Positions 26,908-34,155 of a stretch of 64,000 nt of DNA are shown here, piece after piece. The position numbers and the translations under genes are program-made. The DNA comes from Fibrobacter sp. (GTDB lineage Bacteria; Fibrobacterota; Fibrobacteria; Fibrobacterales; Fibrobacteraceae): assembly GCA_024398815.1 (NCBI GenBank), contig JAKSIL010000015.1, forward strand, positions 16,270 through 80,269, written 5' to 3'. Numbering within the stretch: position 1 is the first letter of the stretch; every line of letters begins with the position of its first letter. A model generated the notes under the pieces. It was given only the letters and a program-made list of their open reading frames with translations. It ran no database searches and was not told the DNA's origin.

Positions 26908-28041
26908 ATGTTTGTGAAGTATATCGCCCAAAAAATATCGATTCTAGGCACCCTGTGTGCAGCCTGTTTTTCGGCATCCTTTGCTCAGCAAAGCACCGAA
27001 GCGACCGTTCCCGCACAAGAAGTCTCCATCGAAGATGAACACTTCCAACGATTCGCCATCGTTCCCGTTCTTGGGTATTCCGAAGAGACCAAATATGAAT
27101 TCGGACTCATGGGAAACTTCTTTTTCAAGCCAAGCTTCAAAGGCGGCAGAACCAGCGAACTTGACATGATTATCTTCGGGACTTCCGAGAAGCAGTACTC
27201 CTACTCCATCGCACCCGGGTTCTATGCGTTCCACGACAGACTCTCCGGAAAGGTCTATTTCTTCTTTGAAAACTGGGAATCCAACTTCTACGGCATCGGT
27301 AACGACCCCGACATCGACGACTACAGGCGGCTGACTCGCGAAACATACTTCTCCAAGGGAATCATCGAATCCAGTTTTCTGCTCCCTGAATCGATGTCCG
27401 CCTTCAAGTACGGATTCACCTACATCATCAACAAGAGCAAGTTCGACTTCCACGACTACGAAGGCGAAATTGAAGTTCCGACCGACTTCAACGGATGGAG
27501 AAACGGTCTCGGCTATCGCCTCACCTACGACACCCGCGACAATACGAACTGGGCACGCCACGGCCACTTCGTCCAATGGGAACAAACTTTCTATCCAGGC
27601 GCCATCAGCGACTACGACATGTACTCGCAGTCCTTGGACTTGCGCGGATATAGCGAATTTATATGGAACACCTCCATGGCGGCAGGCTTTTTATGGCAAA
27701 GAGTCGCCGGCGACGTTCCGTTCGACATGCTTGTCGGTTCCGACGGCACCAGGCGCTTCCGTGGAGTCAAGTCGAACTACTTCTGCGGGAACCAGGCGCT
27801 CTTCCTCCAGAGCGAATTCCGCAAAAAACTCTTCTGGCGCCTGGCCGGCAACATCTTCTTCGAAGGCGGAAAAGTCGGCGACCACTTCAGCGAACTTATG
27901 CGCAACAAGTGGCATACGGGACTCGGCTTCGGGGGCCAGTTCGCCATCAATCCCGGCGAAAATCTCTACGCACGCGCCGACTTTTCATGGGTCGACTTCG
28001 ACCACATCGGCGTGACGTTCTTCCTCCGCGAAGCCTTCTAA
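26908..28041 (+). CDS. BamA/TamA-type outer-membrane barrel protein
   Basis: A 377-residue protein with a signal peptide (to about residue 27, SASFAQQ) and a barrel of the bacterial surface antigen (Omp85) type. Signatures are GLGYRLTYDTRDNTNWARHG, RGYSEF, the VGSDGTRRFRGVKSNY motif corresponding to the Omp85 (V/I)RG(F/Y) loop, and a C-terminal strand ending in Phe. No POTRA domains precede the barrel, so it is a short Omp85 relative and not BamA itself. The substrate is unknown. Confidence 0.82.
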   Translation: MFVKYIAQKISILGTLCAACFSASFAQQSTEATVPAQEVSIEDEHFQRFAIVPVLGYSEETKYEFGLMGNFFFKPSFKGGRTSELDMIIFGTSEKQYSYSIAPGFYAFHDRLSGKVYFFFENWESNFYGIGNDPDIDDYRRLTRETYFSKGIIESSFLLPESMSAFKYGFTYIINKSKFDFHDYEGEIEVPTDFNGWRNGLGYRLTYDTRDNTNWARHGHFVQWEQTFYPGAISDYDMYSQSLDLRGYSEFIWNTSMAAGFLWQRVAGDVPFDMLVGSDGTRRFRGVKSNYFCGNQALFLQSEFRKKLFWRLAGNIFFEGGKVGDHFSELMRNKWHTGLGFGGQFAINPGENLYARADFSWVDFDHIGVTFFLREAF

Positions 28042-28044
28042 AGC

Positions 28045-28080
28045 GTAAAAAAACACGGACCCCAGGGTGGAGTCCGCGTT
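28045..28080 (-). terminator. Rho-independent terminator after nuoA
   Basis: On the minus strand CGGAC-TCCA-CCC-TGGG-GTCCG forms a stem-loop (28076-28056), followed after GTG by seven Ts (28053-28047). It lies 30 bp after the nuoA stop. Confidence 0.7.
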
Positions 28081-28107
28081 CTTTACTTGAGATAGAATAC
28101 TCTAGAA

Positions 28108-28500
28108 TTAGTCCTTGATGCTGGTCCAGTCGAGCACGCCCTTCTTGTAGAGGTAGATGTACCCGGCTTCGAGAATCAAAAGGAATGCGAGGAGCACGAA
28201 AAGCAGGCTCCAACCGCTCGACAGGAACATAATGGTCCACGGATAGAGGAACACCACTTCGAGGTCGAACACCAGGAACAGCATGGCCACCATGTAATAT
28301 TTCACCGGATAGCGTTCGTTGGCCGTACCGGAAACGTGAGCTAGGCCACACTCGTAGGCGGAGCCCTTGATCAAAACTTGCTTAATTTTGCCCGGGTGCA
28401 AGAACCAGTTTGCAAGCAGGAGAATGGCGGGAATGCAGACAGCCATTAGGACCAGGACGGTCATGGCGAAGGTGGTGTCGAAAATTTCAACGTTACTCAT
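28108..28500 (-). CDS. nuoA: NADH-quinone oxidoreductase subunit A
   Basis: A 130-residue membrane protein with three helices. The ND3/NuoA loop motif KGSAYECGLAHVSGTANERY lies near 44-63, followed by KYYMVAMLFLVFDLEVVFLY, the conserved FDxE helix. The start at 28500 is preferred; the longer open frame upstream reads back through non-conserved sequence. No other nuo subunit lies within the window: the gene is flanked by a divergent FISUMP gene and a convergent barrel gene and has its own terminator, so it is monocistronic here. Confidence 0.92.
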   Translation of the reverse strand: MSNVEIFDTTFAMTVLVLMAVCIPAILLLANWFLHPGKIKQVLIKGSAYECGLAHVSGTANERYPVKYYMVAMLFLVFDLEVVFLYPWTIMFLSSGWSLLFVLLAFLLILEAGYIYLYKKGVLDWTSIKD

Positions 28501-28567
28501 AGTGATATTAAAGATAGTAAAAAAGTTTTTTCTGTTCAGCGGCCAAAAGTAAAGTATATTTGGAAGC

Positions 28568-29503
28568 ATGAAACGAATCATTACATCAATGGGCGTTTTG
28601 GGTGTGTTTGTTGCTTTTATGGCTTGCTCCAGCGAAGATTCCTCGACGACTCCGCCATCCAACCAAAAGCAAACGGCTGACGAGAGTACTCAGCCGACTT
28701 CTAGTGCGTCCGCAGAAAAAAAGGCGAATTCTAGCACTTCCGAAAAGAAATCGGACGATTCCAAGTCCGATGAGAAGAAGGAACCTAGCAAGGCAGCCAA
28801 CGATACCATCGTCGTGCAGGAATACGTCGATGACGGCGACGGAACATACGAAGACCCCTACTTCAGTAGCGGCATCTTCTGTTGGACCGAAGGCTGCGAA
28901 TCCACTGTTTCGTCTTCTTCGGCTGAACCCAAATCGAACGGATCCAGCAAGAAAAGTTCCGATTCCAACAGCGGCGCGTCCATCGACCAGCCGTCCCAGG
29001 AACCTCCGACCGTAAACGGCACTTCCATGACCGACAACCGCGACCAGCAGACCTACAAGCTGCAGCAAGTCGGCGGAAAGCTCTGGATGGCCCAGGACCT
29101 CAACTACAAGTACGGAAGCAGCAAGTGTTTCGACGATAGCGAGAGCAACTGCACCAAGTACGGTAGACTCTACACCTATTCCACCGCCAAGAACGCCTGC
29201 CCCGCCGGCTGGAAACTTCCGAGCCGCGAAGAAGCTCAGGCCGTCATCAACGACGAAAGCTATCCGTGGAGCTACAGTGGCCGTTGCAAGACCGGCGAAT
29301 GCGGCTTCACCGGACAAATGGGCTTCCACTGGACCGCAGCCACCGCACAGGACGGCGACAAGAACTTCGATTCCAACAAGGGCGACAGTTACGCCGTAAT
29401 CATCGTCGAAAAGGAACCTGATTACGCCGGCGACGAAACCCAGAAGTTCTTCCAGGTCGACGACAAGGAAAAGTACTTCAGCGTTCGCTGCGTGCAGGAA
29501 TAG
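28568..29503 (+). CDS. FISUMP-domain lipoprotein (3)
   Basis: A 311-residue lipoprotein (lipobox FMAC, Cys20). A Ser/Lys-rich low-complexity region follows (about 21-75), then an acidic stretch, and a FISUMP domain from about 155 to the end: DNRDQQTYKLQQVGGKLWMA, YGRLYTYSTAKNACPAGWKL, YFSVRCVQE. The domain core differs from the serine-stalk paralogues (MAQDLNYKYG instead of MAENLNY). A TATATT box ends 7 nt before the ATG, so this may be a leaderless message. A strong terminator follows. Confidence 0.9.
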   Translation: MKRIITSMGVLGVFVAFMACSSEDSSTTPPSNQKQTADESTQPTSSASAEKKANSSTSEKKSDDSKSDEKKEPSKAANDTIVVQEYVDDGDGTYEDPYFSSGIFCWTEGCESTVSSSSAEPKSNGSSKKSSDSNSGASIDQPSQEPPTVNGTSMTDNRDQQTYKLQQVGGKLWMAQDLNYKYGSSKCFDDSESNCTKYGRLYTYSTAKNACPAGWKLPSREEAQAVINDESYPWSYSGRCKTGECGFTGQMGFHWTAATAQDGDKNFDSNKGDSYAVIIVEKEPDYAGDETQKFFQVDDKEKYFSVRCVQE

Positions 29504-29546
29504 TTCTAGGAATTATTCAAGGATAAACGAAAACTTTATCATGAAC

Positions 29547-29573
29547 GCCTCGGCTTCGGCCGAGGCTTTTTTT
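29547..29573 (+). terminator. Strong rho-independent terminator
   Basis: GCCTCGGC-TTCG-GCCGAGGC (29547-29566) is a perfect 8-bp stem with a stable UUCG tetraloop, followed by seven Ts. It terminates the FISUMP gene before the convergent uvrC. Confidence 0.92.
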
Positions 29574-29585
29574 ACCGTTCCGCCA

Positions 29586-31445
29586 CTACTCGTCTGCCTG
29601 TCCGGGTTCTTCGGCAGAATAAATATCGCCCACCTGCTCCCGGAGCCGCATTCCGCGCACCTTCCCCAACAAGTCGACAATGTCTTCGACGGGGGCCGCC
29701 ATGAAGGCTTCGGCACTCTTGTACTTGCTCAAAATTTTCACGCGGGTTTCGTGACCGACGCCCGGCATCTTGAGCCATTCGACTTCCAAGTCCTTTTTGC
29801 GCTTGCTGCGCTGGTAGGTGATGGCAAAGCGGTGCGCCTCGTCGCGAGCGTTCTGCAACAACTTAAGCGCGGGACTCGTGCGGTGCAGCACGATGCTTTC
29901 GCGGTCGTCGGGGAACACGATTTCTTCGAGGCGTTTCGCAAGGCCAATCAGCGGCAAGTCCTGGTCATGGCCGAGTTCCTTCAGAATCTGCATGGTAGCG
30001 TCCACCTGGCCCTTGCCACCGTCGCACACCCACAAGTCGGGCATGGGCGTCCCTTCGTCTTCGAGCCTGCGAATACGGCGAGTCATCACCTCGCGCATGC
30101 TGGCGAAGTCGTCGACGCCCTCGACGGTCTTGATGATGAACTTGCGGTAGTTGCTCTTGTCGGGTTTGCCGTTCTTGAAGGCGACAAGGCTTGCCACGGT
30201 GTTGGTGCCGCTCAAGTGCGAGATATCGACGCACTCGATGCGGAACGGAGTCTTCTTGAGCCCAAGCACTTTTTGCAGTTCAAAAACGCTTTGGTCGATT
30301 TCGCTGTACTTCTGCACCTCGGCGCGCATTTCCACCAGAATCATGTCGGCGTTCGCCACGGCCAGTTTCAAGAATCCAATCTTTTCGCCACGCTGCGGAT
30401 TCACAAAATTCACCTTGCGGTTCGCCTTGTTCGAAAGCGCCGCCTTCAAGGATTCCGCATCTTCGGGGAGTACCACGTCCGTCGCGATTTCGGCGGGAAT
30501 CATGGGCACGTCCATGTACCAGGGCAAAATCATCTGCCTAAAAATTTCGGTCTCGTCGTCTTCCAGTTTGCATTCCAGGCGGTAGTGGCGACGGCCCGTC
30601 AATACGCCCGCGCGGTATTCCAGAATCACGGCGGCAGCCAGGGTCCCGTTGCGACGGATGGTCAAAATATCGAGCGAAAGGTTCGGGTCGCTCAAGTCGG
30701 TCTTCTGGTGGATGCCCGTAGATTGCAGGGCCTGAATGGCGTCGCGCTTTTTGCCGGCGGTTTCGAAGTCCAGGTTTTCACTCGCCTCCTGCATTTCCTT
30801 TTCCCAAAGTTCCACAAGGTCATCGCGCTTGCCTTCCAGCAGCAGGCGCGCCTGGGCCACGTTCTTGGCGTAATCCTCTTGCGAAATGAGCCCCGCACAC
30901 GGAGCGTCGCAGCGGCCAATATGGTAGTTGAGGCAAGGCCTCACGGGTTTTGACTGCGGCAGGCTCATACGGCATTCCCTGATGTGGAAAAGCCTCGCCG
31001 AAAGGTCGGTGAGTTGGGCGATAATCCTGGAACTCATGTACGGACCGTAATACTGGCAATCGTCCTTGTGCACGGAGCGCGTCAAGAATAGCCTCGGGAA
31101 CGGTTCCTTCACGCTGAAGGCGAGGTAAGGGAAATGCTTGTCGTCCTTCAAAAGCACATTGTACTTGGGAGTGTGCTTGCGAATCAGGTTCGCTTCGAGA
31201 ATCAGCGCCTCTTCTTCGGTTTCGGTGATGATCCACTCGATGTCGCGAATGAAGGGGAGCATCAGGGTGGCGGCCCTGTGGCCGTTGTGCTCGCTGCCGT
31301 CAAAGTAGCTGCGCACGCGGTTCTTCAAGACTTTCGCCTTGCCGATGTATATGATTTTCCCCTGGGCGTTCTTCATGATGTAGACACCCGGCAGAGCAGG
31401 GAGCTCGGCCAGTCGGCGTTCAATATGTTCGTTCACCTCTATCAA
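29586..31445 (-). CDS. uvrC: Excinuclease ABC subunit C
   Basis: A 619-residue nuclease of nucleotide excision repair. The N-terminal GIY-YIG domain (PGVYIMKNAQGKIIYIGKAK, 19-38) makes the 3' incision. A Cys-containing linker (CLNYHIGRCDAPCAG, near 168) and the UvrB-binding UVR region follow. The RNase-H-like domain has FRIECVDISHLSGTNTVASL and PDLWVCDGGKGQVDA (5' incision). The C-terminus holds a helix-hairpin-helix (MPGVGHETRVKILSKYKS). All catalytic segments look intact. The gene is convergent with the FISUMP gene. Confidence 0.96.
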   Translation of the reverse strand: MIEVNEHIERRLAELPALPGVYIMKNAQGKIIYIGKAKVLKNRVRSYFDGSEHNGHRAATLMLPFIRDIEWIITETEEEALILEANLIRKHTPKYNVLLKDDKHFPYLAFSVKEPFPRLFLTRSVHKDDCQYYGPYMSSRIIAQLTDLSARLFHIRECRMSLPQSKPVRPCLNYHIGRCDAPCAGLISQEDYAKNVAQARLLLEGKRDDLVELWEKEMQEASENLDFETAGKKRDAIQALQSTGIHQKTDLSDPNLSLDILTIRRNGTLAAAVILEYRAGVLTGRRHYRLECKLEDDETEIFRQMILPWYMDVPMIPAEIATDVVLPEDAESLKAALSNKANRKVNFVNPQRGEKIGFLKLAVANADMILVEMRAEVQKYSEIDQSVFELQKVLGLKKTPFRIECVDISHLSGTNTVASLVAFKNGKPDKSNYRKFIIKTVEGVDDFASMREVMTRRIRRLEDEGTPMPDLWVCDGGKGQVDATMQILKELGHDQDLPLIGLAKRLEEIVFPDDRESIVLHRTSPALKLLQNARDEAHRFAITYQRSKRKKDLEVEWLKMPGVGHETRVKILSKYKSAEAFMAAPVEDIVDLLGKVRGMRLREQVGDIYSAEEPGQADE

Positions 31446-31568
31446 TGAAACAGCCTCTTCGGGGACGCAAGTTTAAAGATACATAATCACACCCCCAAAG
31501 ACATTCTTTTTTTGTTTTGTTTAATACACCACTTTATGTAATTTTTGTATATCTTATTGATAATAAAT

Positions 31569-31649
31569 ATGACCATCTCCAAAAATCGTCCCGATAGCGA
31601 AAATCCAGACCTTTTTGAACGATGGAAAGAACAAAAAGACGGAGCCTAA
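31569..31649 (+). CDS. Possible 26-residue leader ORF before the coiled-coil gene
   Basis: An ATG at 31569 opens a 26-codon frame (MTISKNRPDSENPDLFERWK...). Its TAA stop directly abuts the ATG of the next gene. The GGAG used by the next gene lies inside this frame, so translation could be coupled. It has no clear Shine-Dalgarno of its own and may be chance. Confidence 0.3.
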   Translation: MTISKNRPDSENPDLFERWKEQKDGA

Positions 31650-32672
31650 ATGAATTTAGAAAGCATGAACATTCTTTCGCAAAAGGTTGACAGCGTCCTT
31701 TCGAACGTGCGCAATCTTCGCCAAGAAGTCGCCTCGCTAAAACAGGCGCTCTCAAGCGCACAACTCGAAATCAAGGAAAAGAACAGCCAGATTGAAGCGG
31801 CAAACGCCAAGATTAACGACTGCAAAGCAGCCTTGAACGCCCGCGCCAACCAAGCCGCCGCACAGGACGAAGCCCTTCACCAGAAGCTGGCTGAAATCAG
31901 CGCCCTCAACGAAAAAATCAACGCCATGTCGAATGACGCCAACGCACTCAACGGACAGATCACCGAAAAGGACGGCATCATTGACGCACTCAACGGACAG
32001 GTCGCCGAAAAGAACGGCATCATCGACGCTCTCAACGGACAGGTCGCCGAAAAGGACGGCATCATCGACGCTCTCAACGGACAGGTCGCCGAAAAGGCCT
32101 CCGCCCTCCAGGAACTCAATGACAAGTTCACCAGCGAATCAGAATCCCTGCAAACCCAGATTGATTCGCTCCACGCAGAACTGACCGGCAAAGACAGCGC
32201 CATCGAACGCCTGAATGCGGAACTCAACGACAAGGCCGCCTGCATCGAAAAGATGAGCGAAACCATCCAGAGCCAGAGCGAAGAAATCGCCGAGGCCCAG
32301 GAAAAGTTCAAACAGCTCATGGACACCATCGAAGCCGAACTCGGAACAGAATTCTCCATCAGGGAAAATTCCGCGGCAGCAGCCCTCGATACGGCCCTCA
32401 ACGAAGAAATCGTGACGCCATCCTTCGTGCCCGTCGCAGAACCCGCTCCTGCAGCAGAACCCGCACCGGCAGCTGAGCCGGCAGCCGAAGAAACCATCGA
32501 AGAAAAGGCCGAACTCGCCAAGAAGGCCGAGCCCCTCGAAGAACCCATTCTCGACTTCAGCCAAATCTCCGATGACGACGACCTTCCCATTGAGGTCCAC
32601 GGAGCCAACGAAAAGGACAACGATTTATTCTCTGCGAGCAATGGAGGCTCGCAAACAAATTTTTTCGGATAA
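31650..32672 (+). CDS. ZapB-like coiled-coil protein with in-frame tandem repeats
   Basis: A 340-residue protein, predicted almost entirely coiled coil to about residue 230. The first ~40 residues (LSQKVDSVLSNVRNLRQEVA) resemble ZapB-type division proteins. Residues 98-149 are nearly identical 14-residue repeats (ALNGQVAEKDGIID). An Ala/Pro/Glu-rich linker and a C-terminal acidic tail (LDFSQISDDDDLPIEVHG) follow. It precedes zapA by 43 bp on the same strand, which supports a role in FtsZ-ring organisation; that role is inferred. GGAG lies 7 nt upstream. Confidence 0.75.
   Translation: MNLESMNILSQKVDSVLSNVRNLRQEVASLKQALSSAQLEIKEKNSQIEAANAKINDCKAALNARANQAAAQDEALHQKLAEISALNEKINAMSNDANALNGQITEKDGIIDALNGQVAEKNGIIDALNGQVAEKDGIIDALNGQVAEKASALQELNDKFTSESESLQTQIDSLHAELTGKDSAIERLNAELNDKAACIEKMSETIQSQSEEIAEAQEKFKQLMDTIEAELGTEFSIRENSAAAALDTALNEEIVTPSFVPVAEPAPAAEPAPAAEPAAEETIEEKAELAKKAEPLEEPILDFSQISDDDDLPIEVHGANEKDNDLFSASNGGSQTNFFG
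31941..32096 (+). repeat. 42-bp in-frame tandem repeat in the ZapB-like gene
   Basis: Three full units and a partial fourth begin at 31941, 31983, 32025 and 32067, each encoding A/D-ALNGQxxEKxGII. The units are nearly identical at DNA level, so copy number can probably change by slippage or recombination, altering coiled-coil length by exact 14-residue (two-heptad) steps. Confidence 0.85.
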
Positions 32673-32715
32673 GGTGGCTGATGGACGATGATCCATTCGG
32701 CGTAGGAATGAAATA

Positions 32716-33033
32716 ATGTCAGAAGCAGAAACCCACAGATCCATAAGCGTGACCGTCGCCAGGGAACGGTTGCAAATCCGCACGGACTTGCCCGAGGCCG
32801 AGCTCAAGGAAATCGTCGACTACATCGACGAACGTTTCGAAAGCTACAGCAAATTCAACCTGGAATCCGGCAAACGCATGGCGCTCGTCGCCCTCGAAAT
32901 GGCCCAGCAGCTGTTCGAGGCCCGTAACCGTCTGCACCAGGCCAAGGTCTACCGCGAACAGGTGGAGCAAAGCCTTAAAGACATTACCAGCCTGCTCGAA
33001 GAAGGTCTCGAACATCCCAAGGAATGGCCCTAA
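32716..33033 (+). CDS. zapA: Cell division protein ZapA
   Basis: A 105-residue protein of the ZapA family, which bundles FtsZ filaments at the division ring. HRSISVTVARERLQIRTDLP forms the N-terminal beta part. ELKEIVDYIDERFESYSKFN and RMALVALEMAQQLFEARNRL form the helical dimerisation/coiled-coil part. Length is typical. It is followed by a hairpin terminator and a candidate 6S RNA, the arrangement seen in many bacteria (zapA-ssrS). Confidence 0.88.
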   Translation: MSEAETHRSISVTVARERLQIRTDLPEAELKEIVDYIDERFESYSKFNLESGKRMALVALEMAQQLFEARNRLHQAKVYREQVEQSLKDITSLLEEGLEHPKEWP

Positions 33034-33094
33034 AAAAGCAAAAATTCCCAAAAAGCCACCCCAACCTGTGATATTACACAAACTTGACAAACAC

Positions 33095-33129
33095 AGTACA
33101 TTTTTCACGAAAAATGTACTTGTTTTTTT
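33095..33129 (+). terminator. Terminator-like palindrome after zapA
   Basis: AGTACATTTTT (33095-33105) and AAAAATGTACT (33110-33120) form a perfect 11-bp stem with loop CACG, followed by TGTTTTTTT. Its right part doubles as the -35 region of the next transcript. Confidence 0.7.
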
Positions 33130-33148
33130 ATGCGGATGTAGATATATT
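33120..33148 (+). promoter_or_regulatory. Promoter of the candidate 6S RNA
   Basis: TTGTTT (33120-33125) and TATATT (33143-33148) are separated by 17 bp, placing the transcription start near 33155. Confidence 0.6.
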
Positions 33149-33154
33149 AAAGGC

Positions 33155-33318
33155 ATAGGCATCACACGGATTAACGCCCGATCTAACAAGATTAATTCAG
33201 CTCGTTGCTCTCGTGGAACAGTTTAGGCGCGCTTCGACGCGAAAAACTCGGACCGCAGGCACTGCTATCTTTTTAAAATAGTAGCTTCGAGTGTTCCACC
33301 GTGTTGAATGCCTTTTTT
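33155..33318 (+). ncRNA. ssrS: Candidate 6S-like RNA downstream of zapA
   Basis: About 165 nt with its own promoter and a U8 tract at 33311-33318. The ends pair: GGCAT-CACGG (from 33158) with CCGTG...ATGCC (33299-33312). GTGGAACA pairs perfectly with TGTTCCAC, and internal hairpins cap the structure (CGCG-CTTCGA-CGCG; CTGCTAT/ATAGTAG). Position after zapA and length fit 6S RNA, which binds the housekeeping RNA polymerase. The central bubble is lopsided (long 5' side, almost none on the 3' side), so another ncRNA is possible. Confidence 0.5.
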
Positions 33319-34089
33319 TTATGCCTTGCGGCGGTACCCGCTCAAAGCAAGCAGAATCAAAGCCGGAGTATAGAAATACCACACAAAGTTGTTCGCGACC
33401 GTCGCAACGACTTCTTGCACGCTGTGGTCATCGCCCGTTGCAAGCGAAAGTCCGACGCAAGCGTCACAGCAAAAGAAGAGAATCATGCCACGCTTGATGT
33501 TCTTCGCGTTCTTTTCGGGGAAGTACCCCTTCTTCGGGACCTTACAGGCGACCACCAGAGAACAAATCAAAAAGGCGCCATACGTAGCCACGATAGGCAC
33601 CGTCGGGCCTTCGAAAATTCTAAACAAATGAAGTGCATTGGCCAAGAACATCACGCCAAACGGAATGCAAAGAATCCAAGGGGAATTCGTCTCGTGGTCA
33701 TCGGTACGGGTATGGCGGTAAATGAGCAGCGCCTGCACCACCATGAAAAAGCAGATGCCAAGGAGCGTGTAGTCGCTGCGATGGTCTAAAAAATGAGAAT
33801 AGTTGTGCAGAATTTTCAAGCAGAAATCGGCGCAAAGCGCCATGACGAAAGCCGCCTGGAGAAAACGGCGGTCGCGTGCACAAATTGCGTTACGGCCGAT
33901 AAAGAACACAATCACCGTGACAATCGCCGTCACCGCGAACTTCGCGATGTTCTGATAGTTACTGGCATCTACCAGGCACTGTTCAACGGCGCCACACTGG
34001 TAAAAAACGAGCCAGTCACGCACAAAGAACGTGACCATGAGGATAGTGACAACGATTAAAAAAGCGGTTATGTGAATTTTCTTGATCAT
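33319..34089 (-). CDS. Multi-pass membrane protein, possibly YhhN/TMEM86-like
   Basis: A 256-residue protein with eight or so hydrophobic segments. The stretch LLGICFFMVVQALLIYRHTR and the small-residue, His-rich helices (LCADFCLKILHNYSHFLDHR) resemble the YhhN/TMEM86 lysoplasmalogenase family, but no catalytic residue can be fixed by eye. It stands alone: its stop directly abuts the U-tract of the candidate 6S RNA, and its 5' neighbour is the GH30-type gene in the same direction. Confidence 0.45.
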   Translation of the reverse strand: MIKKIHITAFLIVVTILMVTFFVRDWLVFYQCGAVEQCLVDASNYQNIAKFAVTAIVTVIVFFIGRNAICARDRRFLQAAFVMALCADFCLKILHNYSHFLDHRSDYTLLGICFFMVVQALLIYRHTRTDDHETNSPWILCIPFGVMFLANALHLFRIFEGPTVPIVATYGAFLICSLVVACKVPKKGYFPEKNAKNIKRGMILFFCCDACVGLSLATGDDHSVQEVVATVANNFVWYFYTPALILLALSGYRRKA

Positions 34090-34155
34090 AACCGCAATTA
34101 TAACAAATTATTTTATGTAAATTGCGCAGTCATCGCAAAAAACGGCTGAACAAAT

